DNA of 31,970 nucleotides from Chromera velia (GCA_018398765.1 JAHBMJ010001336.1:1-31970), one strand, 5' to 3'; numbered from the stretch's first letter, positions 1 to 10,836 are shown. Notes: generated from the letters alone by a model not told the origin. Program-made: numbers and translations.

Positions 1-356
<356 letters not shown>

Positions 357-652
357 AGGGAGGGCTGGGAGGAAGGAGGAGTAGGCAGTGCACTGGTTAT
401 GACTGAGGGGTAGGAAATACTTAGCAAATGCCGAAAGGCATTCAGATGGAGGAGCGTCAAGTATGAGGTCGTATGAGAGAGAGAGCTAGTAGTGAGAGCA
501 GTAACCAGGACAGAAGGAAGAGATGAAAGACGTATAGGCCAGACGCTAGGAACAAACTTTAAGTCAATGCCCCCTATAGAACGGAATGAAATTACTGAAT
601 ACATATGCGATATGACACTACGTGTCATCCCGTGACTCCTGTCTTAAGAACT

Positions 653-692
<40 letters not shown>

Positions 693-1686
693 TATGGATT
701 AAAACACGGTTATTTTAGTGAAATTCTAAATGGAGGTGTGACTTTGTCACTGGTACATGGCTGGACCGCAGTGATCTGCACGCATGCAGCGAAGACGTGC
801 AGATTAATTCAGTCGGTAGTTAGATATGCAAGCAACACCTGCTTACCATACTTGTATAGAATATACAGAGAGTCATGGATGAAATGAGAGTCTGATGCGC
901 TGGATCTGGACTTACACTCGGAACCTTCATGGTGAGGTGTATGTATGCAGACTGTTCAATGGTATAACTATCCAAGTGGGAGAGTGCCCGCAGGAGGGCT
1001 GATAGATTCGTGCAACACTAGCTCTCCCACCACTCTAATTTTGCTATTTTGATTTATTCAGTCTATAATTTAGATCAAATTCAGCATAAGATGATTGATA
1101 AATACGTAACTATAAAAATCTTATTGATTGATATGATATCGGCTTGTATAGTTCCTAACACAGTTTTATAGGCACAGTTGCACTCAAGTGTAATATTAAC
1201 TCACAGCCTGAGGCTTGTCAGCCTCACAGTGGCTCACACTAAGACCTGAAGACTTATACTATAAAACCTTTAATATACATCATCATCATCATCATTATTA
1301 TTATTTTTTTTTTTTTAATTATTAATCGGTCTATAGGCCATCATGCAATACATGAGTCTAGGACAATGCTTTATTGTCCCTTTGCCAGACCTGTATCATA
1401 CAACGGGAGGGGGCTTCATTCTCGCCATTCTAAACACCCTGTATCTAAAAGATGCTCTCTCAATCGCTGATGTCGTTTCCCTTCCGTGGGAGGAGTGCGA
1501 CGACTGCAACAGAGACTCTCAGGCAGTAGAGGCAGACAGGAAGACCGGTAGAAAGGGGGGACAGGAGATGTACTAAGTCTTGGGAGATGGAAAAAGAACA
1601 TTCAAAAGGTGAGACGAGAAAAGAGGTAAGTAACCATCACATGCATCGAATCGCAGGCCTTACGATGGAGGGCGCAGACAGATGTT
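357..1686. other. Non-genic spacer with an AT dinucleotide tract
   Basis: I see no supportable gene here. The stretch holds an (AT)n microsatellite at about 655-688, an ATC/ATT trinucleotide run followed by poly-T near 1279-1317, and AT-rich sequence between about 1030 and 1330. A short frame at 1343-1576 has no recognisable motif. Confidence 0.5.
655..688. repeat. (AT)n microsatellite
   Basis: About 17 uninterrupted TA/AT dinucleotides downstream of the retroelement ORF end. Confidence 0.95.
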
Positions 1687-2661
1687 TCACAAGAGTCGCA
1701 GGGCCGGTATGGGTGAGTGTCTGAGTGCCAGGGTGACCTTCATTCGTGCCAACAATTCGCTTTGCGTGGCGTGTTTTAGAGGGGTGGAGTCTTTTGATAG
1801 CAACCACTTTCTCTCTCTTTCTTGAGCTCTGTCTAATTTGGCTTCAATTTCGGTTACAACTAGGGTTACAATTGCATTCAGAGCCTCTCGATCTGCTCTT
1901 GTTTCTGTGCATTCAGTCAGTCAGTGCAGCAGATCGTCTGCTTTACCCCTACATGCAGGGCAAACCGCGTCTTCCAGCCCTCTGTACGGTGTATAGGGGC
2001 AACCACCAAGCAACATATACAGCAAGGCTGAAAAAGGGCCTAAGGACCAGATCGCAGCGTGAGGGAGGGAAACGAAACGGGAGGACGAAGGGAATGAAGG
2101 AGAAGTAGAGGAAAGGAAGAGGAGAGACGAATGTTGGGCAGTAGAATAAGACGTTTGGAACACGTTCGGTCTGACGCCTCTGCTAAACTGCAAAACCGCC
2201 CCCCGTGAAGCGGCCCTTTCTAAACAACCATCAATCCATTCATCAACTTCCCGGTTGATCACTGCTCTTAAGAGAAGGAGACGGCTAACCTTGATGGCTT
2301 TTTTTCTTCTTCTGATAGTTAGATTGACAGTCACAAATTCTTCCAATCCGGTCGACGCAATCAATTTTTGTGCGTGCATCATAGAGGAAGGACAATCACC
2401 ATTCATTAAAGCCGACCAGGCACCCGCGGGCATCTTGAGGTCAATATGTTTTAAGTTAGTCAAATACCCAGCAAGTCTTATCGACATATGCACACGTGCA
2501 GGAAGTAGACCGACAGCACACAGAGTAGATACACGGAAAGAGGAGAGAGACAGATTCAAAGCCCAATAGACAAAGCGCAATTGAAGGACATCTAATATAT
2601 TATCATCATCATACGCCATCGCTATCGGCCCATAGTAGGCGTCTAGCATTTGGCAAGTCAT
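1687..2661 (-). pseudogene. LINE (non-LTR retrotransposon) C-terminal relic with an in-frame TGA inside its zinc knuckle
   Basis: The minus-strand frame opens before 2661 and reads without interruption to a TGA at 1923-1921, then stays open to a TGA at 1689-1687. Recognisable parts in order are LQLRFVYWALNLS and VGLLPARVHMSIRLAGYL, which resemble the post-RT region of LINE polyproteins. Next comes IRRRKKAIKVSRLLLLRAVI. Last is a cysteine cluster CPAC...LLH followed, across the TGA, by LTEC. Spacing fits the C-x2-C-x-H-x4-C zinc knuckle found at LINE C termini, and the related copy at 12698-13360 reads HVLTEC at the same place. So the TGA interrupts a formerly continuous protein. Upstream, frames overlap near 2609-2830, suggesting further frameshifts. 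I see no 3' poly-A tail or target duplication. Confidence 0.65.
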
Positions 2662-2830
2662 AGCACGTAAGGCAGATTATTAAATGATGGACCTTCATTT
2701 CATAACATTTGGCAAATAGCTTAACAACTGCATTTCTTCTCAAACTCTTCCACTTTTGGTAGGGTGTGCTTACACATGAGCGAGGCTGCTTCATGTGATG
2801 TTGACTGCCAACCATGCCACGCCACCTCAT

Positions 2831-3317
2831 AATGCTATCCTCTTCTCTGCTTGTACTTCCTAAGAATTTCCTTCACCTGACAGCCCTGAACCCAGCTTCC
2901 CTTATACAATATCATCTAAAGATAAATGAATAAATAAATATGATTTTATTATATAAATTATACCAATCCTATAGTGTTTAACATATAAAGTTAAATGTGT
3001 AACAATTACCCCTTACCGGAGCCCTTGTTACACATAAAAGTGTGTTAAAATTAGTATGTAATAATTCTAAACAATTTTTCTAATACCAAAGTGTGTTACA
3101 GTACTAATTCTACACGTGTACAAAAAACTGTAGAACCTGACAGCCTTTCAAAGCTATAAAATGAAGCTTTTAAAGAATCTAAACGTAAAAACTAAGTTTA
3201 AAACATCTAAAATGGTTGCTTAGTATATGCATGCCGCAAGTTGCGGACTACGAACGCACGGAACAGATGTGGGTCAACCTCTTATCCAACCTGCACTATA
3301 AGATACTCCTGCAGATT
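2831..3317. other. AT-rich non-genic stretch
   Basis: Strongly AT-rich with no open frame of interest. Short related phrases recur, such as GTGTGTTA and GTGTTAAA variants between 2975 and 3110. I see no recognisable feature. Confidence 0.45.
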
Positions 3318-3725
3318 TTAATGGAGGGCCTCTGCCTCTCCAACTAGGAACGAGTAGTCCGGCTCTTCTCCCAAAATGGGCAGCCTCGCATAGACCTCCC
3401 CAAAGATCGTAGTCGGCTGTCCCACTGAGCCTCCTGGATCAACGAGTGGGTTAGGAACCATGTCAGCCTGTCCTCTAGCTCCCGAGTGTCCATCAACGAC
3501 AGCGTCGTCAACGTCAATCACTGGGATATTCCTCGGGCCCCTTTGCTGAGACTGCTGCTGCTGTTGTTGCACAGGTTGGCACAGGTTGTCCCTGCCTAGT
3601 GTCCCTACGCTTGGGGTTGGGGTTGCACCTGTGTTTGTTTCCTGGGTCAGCCTCTCTTGGGCTTCTGCTACATATTTTCCTCTGCTATCCCCATTTACAC
3701 ATCCCTCGCCAGTGTTTCTATGTCT
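3318..3725 (-). pseudogene. Unrecognised open frame with a Gln tract, probably part of a decayed gene
   Basis: The frame is open from just after a TAG at 3728-3726 to a TAA at 3320-3318 (135 codons) and has no ATG near its start, so it is not a complete gene. It reads GCVNGDSRGKYVAEAQERL, then a Thr/Pro stretch, a run of six Gln, and IPVIDVDDAVVDG with an acidic Pro/Gly-rich tail. I recognise no family. It may be a downstream exon or a frameshifted continuation of the broken gene at 3926-4562 on the same strand, whose own downstream frame also reaches a CAG repeat near 3830-3845. Low confidence that it is expressed. Confidence 0.3.
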
Positions 3726-3925
3726 CTACTGCATCATTTACTACAGCTGAAGGACCCTTTATCAGCCCTGCAGTCCTCAACACCCCCATCATCCCCCCTT
3801 GATTGCCTACATGCAGCCCGGTAGCACTGCTGCTGCTGCTGCTGCTACTGACTGCTACAGCATGCTGCGTCTGCTGTGGGAGGATTCTGCTGCCCGTACC
3901 TCGAAAGGTAGAGCTTCAGGGGCAT

Positions 3926-4562
3926 CTAGAGAAGGATCTTCCTGAACTCCTGATCTACCCACTCTAGATCGAACCCATATTGTAGGAGCAGAGAGAACAC
4001 TGCCAAGTTGTTCACTCCTCTGAACATCAGTTCACAGAATTTCTGCAGACCTCCTTCCACTGCACTCATATGCTCCTCTTTCTTCCTTGTGGGTGCATTC
4101 GTCAACAGAAATGGAGACCCTGGCCCCCCAATGTCTCCAAACGTCAGCATTATGAAGTCCATGATGATCTCAGACACCGCAGGGTCACTTTGGTATATCT
4201 TTGCGTACTTCGGCATGTAGTAGGGGTTATGATCCCCCGTTTAGTCGATCAAAGGCGAAGAGGTACCTCATGTGAGTCTTGTAGGATCTCTCCGGGACAA
4301 CCAATACCACGACTCTGCTCGTACTCCCATCTTCACATACTTACCTTAAGCGATCTGCATGCGGATGAGAGAATTGAACAGGGAGAACTGTGCTAGTCGA
4401 GTCCGGAACTTGGTTTAGGTTAAGCACAGGCTGCGCACCTGGCCTATTCGGAACTGTTTCAGTCAGGTGCACATACCTTTTAGGAGTACCAGCAAACCCA
4501 AACCTCAGTCCTGCCGGTCTCGTGAAATCCACTCGAAAGGCTGGACGCTCAATCCCAGACAT
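3926..4562 (-). pseudogene. Unrecognised minus-strand coding relic with one in-frame stop and one frameshift
   Basis: The frame starts at ATG 4562-4560 (MSGIERPAF...) and encodes 73 residues before a TAA just downstream of 4345. The TAA lies in TTAAG/GTAAGTA, which looks like a splice donor, but the nearest in-phase acceptor (AG at 4316-4315) would make an intron of only 30 nt. Reading straight through is in frame and gives VVVLVVPERSYKTHMRYL and FAFDRLN. A one-base shift in a run of five G near 4236 then restores HNPYYMPKYAKIYQ and continues to LEWVDQEFRKILL, ending at TAG 3928-3926. So either a tiny intron plus a base-count error, or a decayed gene. I do not recognise the family; the AT-rich, relic-rich setting favours decay. 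Confidence 0.4.
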
Positions 4563-6565
4563 CGTGTCTATTACAGAAGAATAATACCTATTCCACAGTC
4601 TATGAGAAAATCAGACTTCAGACACTAGAACGATTAGAAACCGAAACGATCTACAATTCACTTTTTTTTAAGCAACCACCGATCCCTCTGCAACATGCCA
4701 GGTCTTATATCAAGAGCACACGTCGCTAAAAAATTTAATCTAGTAATATGGTTACAGTTGACTTCCTTGCATACTGTTAACTTTTTACTTGTCAGGCTAT
4801 TTGTCTGTTTTGTTCAATGTGTTCGTTCGGTATTCTAAAAACTTTGAAGAGAGCAGAGCAGTCTAAGTGAGTCGATCTAGGAGTCAATATGCATGCATGT
4901 ATCAATTTGATCACCTCATTTCAATTTAAACTGCCGGCGTCTATCTTTCCATCTCTGTCGCTGGGCAGCATAGGTGTGCGCTCTGAATTTTATTTTTCTT
5001 TGAAGGGCTACGCGCACTCACGCCTGCGTACAGTTTATTTTTGTCCCCCCGGCTGCCCGACTTCCCCACCATACACACTATCATTCATACACATTGGCGA
5101 CGCACAAAGTTAGGTGAGTGAGTGCGTGTGTGCATGCTTGCACGATAGAAATTTAAATCAAATTTCTATCATTTTTCTATCACTTTTCTAACAACTTTTC
5201 TATTACTTTTCTAATATTTCTAACATTTAATAGAAATTGACTATAATTTCTAACATGTTAGAAATTAAAGTCTAATTTCTATCACTTTTCTAACTTTGAA
5301 TTTCTGTCACTTTTCTACCACTTTTTTATTAGTTTTCTATCACTTTTCTATCACTTTTCCAACAACTTTTCTATCACTTTTCTAACATTTTTTGCAGAGT
5401 AGGTATATAAACTAATACTAACTAATACACACCTAGATAGACACTTTAAAACTATATAAACATAAACAGATCTAGATTTCACAATGCTAATAGCTACAAT
5501 AGGTTACAACACTAAGTTAGACTGTACCGTTATATATGCAATGATCTCGACAATGATTGTTTAATAATACACAATGGGGGGGATGTATTTTAGATTATTT
5601 TAGATCTGTTCCTAGCACGTCCGCCTTAATTCCTTTTGTCCTTCGGACTCCTTCCTAGTCCTTCCGCCCTTCTATGCAATACTGCAACACATCTGGCTAT
5701 ATTGTAACACTCTAGCTATAGATTCTACTCGATCAGTCTTTTGTGGTTCAGTCGTCCATGAGGATGAGTGCACTGCTGAATCCCCCCTTCTCTCCCCCTT
5801 TGACGGAGTGGCCTCGTGTGTCTCTGATGCACGCACTCGACCCCGGATCCGAGTCGCTGCTCATAGGTGGGCAACTTGTAGCCGAGCCTAGAGCCAAACT
5901 CGAATTTGGCCACAGACCTTCCTATACCTCTGCCCCCACTTCTTTAAGTCTTCTTGCTTAACAGTCCGGCCAGCTTGCAGTGCCCTGCACAAAAATGTGT
6001 TGGCTTCTTTGTGGAGTGTGCCATCGCCCAGGCTCACTTAGTCTAGTGGGATGAAGTTATATCCCCTGTCCTAGCCCCTGTCCCCACATATCCCTCCATG
6101 CTTCGTTTTCTTCTCTCATGATAATTCGTATTTATAGAATTTCATAAATAATTTGATATTTAAGTTATAATTATCATAATAATCACACATTAGTATGATG
6201 GGTGCAAAACTCTATAAACTGTTTAAATTTCTTTACCATTATTATATATACCAGCCACTTAGCCAACAACAATATAGATCGAGCTACGACTATTAAATTA
6301 ATAGACAAACAACTAAAATATAGCTAGAAGTAGGTGTATATAGCGCCACCGTGTGACCCAGGCATGACCTATAGGGTTTGAATACTATATAAATTATATG
6401 TCATTAAATACTAGCTGGAGAAAGCTCTTAATTGTTCATATTTTATGCTAGATTTGATGATTCGCAAAACCGCTAGCAAAACCGCAAGCATGCAGCAAGC
6501 TATTGGTGCGTTCTATATCTATGCATGCCGACTGTCTTGCATAGCACGAAGCTACAGATACGGGT
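4563..6565. other. Non-genic, mostly AT-rich spacer
   Basis: No gene is supportable. It contains the TTTCTATCAC-type repeat block (5146-5395, listed separately), a GTGCGTGTGTGCATGC run near 5125, and further AT-rich sequence at 6120-6440. Short frames such as 5743-5961 show no motif. Confidence 0.45.
5146..5395. repeat. Degenerate short-unit repeat block built on TTTCTATCAC/TTTCTAACA
   Basis: About twenty imperfect units of 10-13 bases beginning TTTCTA and followed by TCAC, ACAA, TTAC or ACAT fill this stretch. Several units also occur inverted (GATAGAAATTT, TTAGAAATT), so the block contains local palindromes, for instance around 5146-5175 and 5250-5282. It is low-complexity AT-rich DNA with no coding frame. 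Confidence 0.75.
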
Positions 6566-7780
6566 CTATGGCGGGTCCGCGGCTCCCTTTGCGTACAGCA
6601 CGCTGGCTGCCCTAGTATTATTATAATACACACACAGGTAATCTGTCAAGGTACCACCAGCGTGTTTACGCTCAGCACTTCTCCGCAGGTTGCGACGCTG
6701 CAGTGTGGCCTTCATATGCATGCTTGGAGTCATCCACTGCAGGTTTTCAACACTGTTGTTTGTTGGATTACTGTCAATGTGGTCTACCTGTAAAGACCTT
6801 TCAATAGCCCCTGCGACAAGAAGGGCCTTTTTTTGGTCACAAAGAAAAGCTTCAGCGACTAAGCGATGGACAAAATGTCCTCTTTGCTCAATTCTCACCT
6901 TCTTGTACACGTTTTCGAAGTATCCTTGTGTGATCCGCAGTCCACCAAAACGAACACGACCCATGTTTGACACTTCGACTGTTGTTCCTGTATCTTCACG
7001 TTTTCCGACACCGGAAATGCGGAGTTCCTTGAAGATCTCCCCCTCCAAAGTTTCAATCTTTGCTGGAAGCAATCTCAACTCCCAATTATTGATAAGCAAA
7101 ACTTGATTTTCCCGAAAATCTGCCAGGAGTTTCGACGATTTCACTCCAACAAATAGTGAGCACTTATAAACACCAGGAAAATCAATCTTTTTTCCGTTGT
7201 AAAGATGCCTTGCAGTAACCGGCATCGCAAGTGCGCTGAGCGAACGCGGTCGTGCAAGGCTGGCTTCCGTTTTTCTTCGGTGCTCCGAGGGAGTCAGCCA
7301 CTGAAGATTTTCCACCGCGTTATTTTCTTTGTTTCCATCCTTGTGGTCAACATGCAGTTTGGCGGAGGGAAAGGTGCGTTGTTTTTTGTTCTTTTCTTCG
7401 GCAAGAAAAGTCTCAGCAATTATTCGGTGTGTCCAAAAGCTCTTCGCGGTTTTCGAACAGAAAACTTTCAGGTACCCCACTGATCTGTTCAGATTACCCG
7501 GAGTAACTCTTTTCCGCGTATCTTGGAGAAGTCCAGCTCTGCAAGCTTTCCATCCCCCGAGTGCGCCCGTGATTGGGAGCACTACGGGAATGAAGTGCAA
7601 ATTCTCCGACCGTTGTGTCGAATTGGTCACGGTGGAAAGCAGGCAAAAAGTCCCTTTTGGGTTTACAAATTTCGGTCCATTTCCACTCCCTGTTTGCCTT
7701 CGTCTCAAAGCCCTGAACAAGGACCCCGTGGCTCGAAAGAGTCCTCCGTAAGCGCCTCGACAAACCAAAACTCTAAACAT
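6566..7780 (-). CDS. Twin-domain HNH homing-endonuclease-like protein (404 aa, intronless)
   Basis: From ATG 7780-7778 the frame runs uninterrupted to 6566. Two HNH_3-type modules are visible. The first has HRIIAETFL (H118) and VDHKDGNKENNAVENLQW (144-161). The second has VSNMGRVRFGG (270-280, NUMOD4-like), HRLVAEAFL (H305) and VDHIDSNPTNNSVENLQW (332-349). Each is followed by a TPS.H basic segment. Such modules bind one divalent metal and nick or cut DNA in phage- and intron-borne homing enzymes; that activity is inferred from family. The frame is open for 20 codons upstream of the chosen ATG without another ATG. Residues 1-30 are rich in Arg, Leu, Phe and Gly without acidic residues, like a mitochondrial presequence, so organelle import is possible but unproven. 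It is flanked by AT-rich non-genic DNA and could be a stand-alone mobile gene. Confidence 0.8.
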   Translation of the reverse strand: MFRVLVCRGAYGGLFRATGSLFRALRRRQTGSGNGPKFVNPKGTFCLLSTVTNSTQRSENLHFIPVVLPITGALGGWKACRAGLLQDTRKRVTPGNLNRSVGYLKVFCSKTAKSFWTHRIIAETFLAEEKNKKQRTFPSAKLHVDHKDGNKENNAVENLQWLTPSEHRRKTEASLARPRSLSALAMPVTARHLYNGKKIDFPGVYKCSLFVGVKSSKLLADFRENQVLLINNWELRLLPAKIETLEGEIFKELRISGVGKREDTGTTVEVSNMGRVRFGGLRITQGYFENVYKKVRIEQRGHFVHRLVAEAFLCDQKKALLVAGAIERSLQVDHIDSNPTNNSVENLQWMTPSMHMKATLQRRNLRRSAERKHAGGTLTDYLCVYYNNTRAASVLYAKGAADPP

Positions 7781-8080
7781 GGAAGCACGGACGAAATCCA
7801 AGAGAGATGGAGGGAAGGTTTTCTTTCGCCGCTGTGTCACTGCTGAAGTAATCTCTCGTTAGAAGAAAAGCTCCAGCCGCAGTGGGAACATTCAGATGCA
7901 CATTTCTGAAGTGGCTTTGAGTTTCAATATATATGTGAAAATTACTCCGCGCCAGTACTCAGTTTTGAAGTGGTACGAAGGCCAGTGTGGATATTAAGCT
8001 CATGCAATGTCGACCAATGATTGAACAGATGAACTTCAGCAAAGCGAGCCGGCACGAATGCAACGCTCAGTGTCAGAGCT

Positions 8081-8142
8081 TGCATGCATGCATGAGCATA
8101 CTAAGTCTTCCGCATCATATGCATGCATTGCATGCCTGCATG
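8081..8142. promoter_or_regulatory. TGCATGCA motif cluster upstream of the HNH gene
   Basis: TGCATGCATGCATG at 8081-8094 is followed by ATGCATGCATTGCATGCCTGCATG at about 8119-8142, giving several overlapping TGCATGCA-like palindromes about 300-360 bp upstream of the minus-strand HNH start. TGCATGCA is a known ApiAP2 target in apicomplexans; use as a promoter element here is inference. Confidence 0.35.
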
Positions 8143-8175
8143 TATCCATTCGCAACATATGATATCCCCTCAATT

Positions 8176-8233
8176 ATAATACAGTGAGCACACGCATTTT
8201 GTCCATAATACAGTGAGCACACGCATTTTGTCC
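8176..8233. repeat. Two tandem copies of a 29-bp unit
   Basis: The unit beginning ATAATACAGTGAGCACACGC occupies 8176-8204 and is repeated exactly at 8205-8233. Only two copies are present. Confidence 0.9.
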
Positions 8234-8594
8234 GCACTTTTTTTCCCATTTGTCCACACGCGGTAGTGGGCCCGACCGACTCACTCAGTGCCGGGGTCTT
8301 TGGTGGGCCCGCGATGGGCCCGCGCCATGCGGCTTGCAAGCACGCAGGAGTCCACTTCGGCACCTCCGACAGTCACTTTGGCTGCAAGTTTGGGATGGGA
8401 GAACGCTACTCAGTTCTCTAAAACATCCACTTCTTTCACCATGGCATTTTGTTTCGAACAAACGAAGCCCTCACCTACTGCGGAAACTTGCAGTTCTTCT
8501 TGACATTCTCTCGTTCGATTATCTGTCTCCCCGTCTCTAACCCTGTTTCACTTCTCTTCACCAAATCAGGATATGTCAGAGCAGGGACGTTTTC

Positions 8595-8603
8595 ATTTTC
8601 ATG
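8595..8603. repeat. Left 9-bp target-site duplication (ATTTTCATG)
   Basis: ATTTTCATG directly abuts the left terminal inverted repeat of the element at 8604-9700 and is matched exactly at 9701-9709. Confidence 0.85.
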
Positions 8604-9700
8604 CTAGGGGGTAGCACTACATTACTGTATAAGGGTGACCCTAACTTTATACATTCTCTAACAAAAAATCTAGACATGGCGGGCACTTGGTTTATATACC
8701 AATCTTTTTTTTTACATTCTAAAGTGTTGATTTCAGCTAACAGAACTAATGGCGGGTTACATCTTCACTTCAAAAAATTAGTTCAAAGTCATGTCGCCAC
8801 GATTTGGTGGGGTGGCGGGCAGCTTGACCTGATGGGGCCCTGAAGTCTATCAATGCTTGGACCCCCCTGCCAACGAAAGAAATACCCGCCAAAGGAAAAT
8901 CTACCGCACTCTTATGTTCCCGTTCACCCCCCACCAGCCCCCTACCACCACCCGCTAGCCTCCCACCACCACCTACCGCCTGGATCTGCCGCCTCAAGCA
9001 GTTGGTTCATACAGTTCTCTCTACCCAAACTCATTGGTTAATATTGGTTGGCAAAGAATGGTATAGAGAAAAAGGGGGCGGATCAGACGAAGAGTTTCCC
9101 AGAGAGTTTGACCAATGCTGGACACACAGTACCTATCACATAGGCATCACACGCGACCACACGTCATATATCCTTCCCACTTACCTGTATCTGCAGCCAC
9201 CGCAGAGGTCTTACTCCTCTGAGGTGGTTGAAGCCTGCATCCAACGAGCACAACAGATGCAGATCACTGCACTGACCTTGTCTGTAGCAGATGACACAGA
9301 CGGAAGAGCCTCTAGGTAGACCTGGGGGCTCTTTGTTCGCCACCCGCACAAACTGTCCCAGAGACCTTGCAGGGTATGCGTGAGGTGTTCACGTTTCTTG
9401 GTGGGGATTGACTATGTCTGGCGGGACGTGGTGGGGCAGGCGTACTGGCGGGAGGGGAAGGTTTGTTAAAGTCCATCCCCGCCATGAAAAGCCCCGCTAG
9501 ATCGTGATGACACCACCTTTGAACAACAATTTCTTATGAACTAGAAAGCATGAATGGCCCGCCAGAATAGAAATCAAATCTTTAACATGTTCTATATCTA
9601 TAACTTTTATGTAGCATAAGTCTAAACTATTATCCTAACTAGTTAGGAAGCCCGCTAAACTAGGGGTACCTATAATGTTTATCCTAGTGCTACCCCCTAG
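8604..9700. mobile_element. Non-autonomous DNA transposon with 16-bp TIRs and 9-bp TSD
   Basis: The element starts CTAGGGGGTAGCACTA (8604-8619) and ends with its exact inverted complement (9685-9700). The next ~30 bases of each end are also loosely similar. The 9-base ATTTTCATG is present on both sides, as expected from staggered transposase insertion. At 1097 bp there is no transposase frame, so it must be mobilised in trans. A TGGCGGG/CCCGCCA motif recurs inside in both orientations (near 8681, 8751, 8814, 8886, 9419, 9444, 9480, 9556), resembling the subterminal transposase-binding repeats of many DNA transposons. A 9-bp TSD is typical of Mutator-like elements, but the family assignment is inference. 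The undamaged TSD and TIRs suggest a fairly recent insertion. Confidence 0.85.
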
Positions 9701-9709
9701 ATTTTCATG
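9701..9709. repeat. Right 9-bp target-site duplication (ATTTTCATG)
   Basis: Exact copy of 8595-8603, directly next to the right TIR. Confidence 0.85.
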
Positions 9710-9840
9710 TACATTCGCTACTCTCTTTCAAAATTGCCTGTGCTTTTTCAAAAAGACCCACAAAAAGGAGACGAATCGGAGTGACACTGTTTTTCTGAGG
9801 CAGTAGAGGCAAGCATATCGATCTCTCCTTTACTCTTTCC

Positions 9841-9978
<138 letters not shown>

Positions 9979-9980
9979 TA

Positions 9981-10165
9981 TCTCTTTCTCTCTATCTTTC
10001 CCTCCCTTTCTTTTTAGCTCGCTCGCGCACTCTTTCTCTCTGTATATCTATGAATATCTCTTCTTGCTTTTTTGTGCATGTGCGTGTGCTGTGCATGATG
10101 TATACACATTTGCGTTTGTGTACGTAATTGTGTATGTGAACGGTATATGCGTGCGCGCACGCGTG
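9981..10165. repeat. Copy A of a duplicated ~180-bp core between CT and TG tracts
   Basis: This core reads through TAGCTCGCTCGCGCACTC, ATATCTCTTCTTGCTTTT and GCATGTGCGTGTG to GCGTGCGCGCACG. It is closely matched by 10521-10704. Both copies are preceded by a CT tract and followed by a TG tract. Confidence 0.8.
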
Positions 10166-10440
10166 TGTGTGTGTGTACATATATGTCAGCCTGTGAAACT
10201 AGTTCCCACACGCGCCGTATACATCTTTGAATAGTGGACAGTGTGCGTCAGTATGTGATGAACTCTTTCTATTGCTCTAGTTGCTCTTTTCCTCTCTCTG
10301 TCTCCTCGGCTCTCTTTTTGCCTCTGTCTGTCGCACATGCTTCTTTTGCTACATGGTATTCGTCAGGTACAGTACAAAGCATCCAATGAGGAATATCAAC
10401 ACTGAAGCATATCCCTCTGAACTTACAAATGTTATTCGTT

Positions 10441-10520
10441 CCTCTCTCTCTCTCTCTCTCTCTCTTTCAGAATCTCTCTCTCTCTCTCTTTCTTTCTCTC
10501 TCTCTCTCTTTCTTTTCTTC
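10441..10520. repeat. (CT)n microsatellite
   Basis: CT-rich tract with a CAGAAT interruption near 10468; it precedes core copy B as the 9841 tract precedes copy A. Long six-frame readings across it are Ser/Leu low-complexity artefacts. Confidence 0.9.
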
Positions 10521-10704
10521 TGTCTCTTTTTCTCTATCTTTCCCTTCCTTTCTCTTCAGCTCGCTCGCTCACTCTTTCTCTCCATATATCTATAAATATC
10601 TCTTCTTGCTTTTCTCTGCATGTGCGTGTGTTGTACATTATCTGTACATATTTACATCTTTGTATGTGATTGTATATGTGAATGGTATGTGCGTGCGCAT
10701 GTGT
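10521..10704. repeat. Copy B of the duplicated ~180-bp core
   Basis: Same order of phrases as copy A (CAGCTCGCTCGCTCACTC, ATATCTCTTCTTGCTTTT, GCATGTGCGTGTG, GCGTGCGCATG) with scattered substitutions and small indels, about 540 bp downstream in the same orientation. Confidence 0.8.
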
Positions 10705-10714
10705 GTGTGTGTGT

Positions 10715-10770
<56 letters not shown>

Positions 10771-10796
10771 GTGTGTCTGTCTGTGTGTGTGTATGT

Positions 10797-10836
<40 letters not shown>

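Larger units (their letters stand above)
7781..8594. other. Upstream region of the HNH gene, non-genic
   Basis: No gene seen. It holds a TGCATGCA cluster (8081-8142), a 29-bp direct repeat (8176-8233) and GC-richer sequence with GGGCCCGCG phrases near 8266-8326. The overlapping short frames at 8115-8540 lack motifs. Confidence 0.45.

Noticed and set aside
8176-8233. CRISPR-like direct repeat
   Set aside because: Only two abutting 29-bp copies without spacers, in a eukaryotic context.
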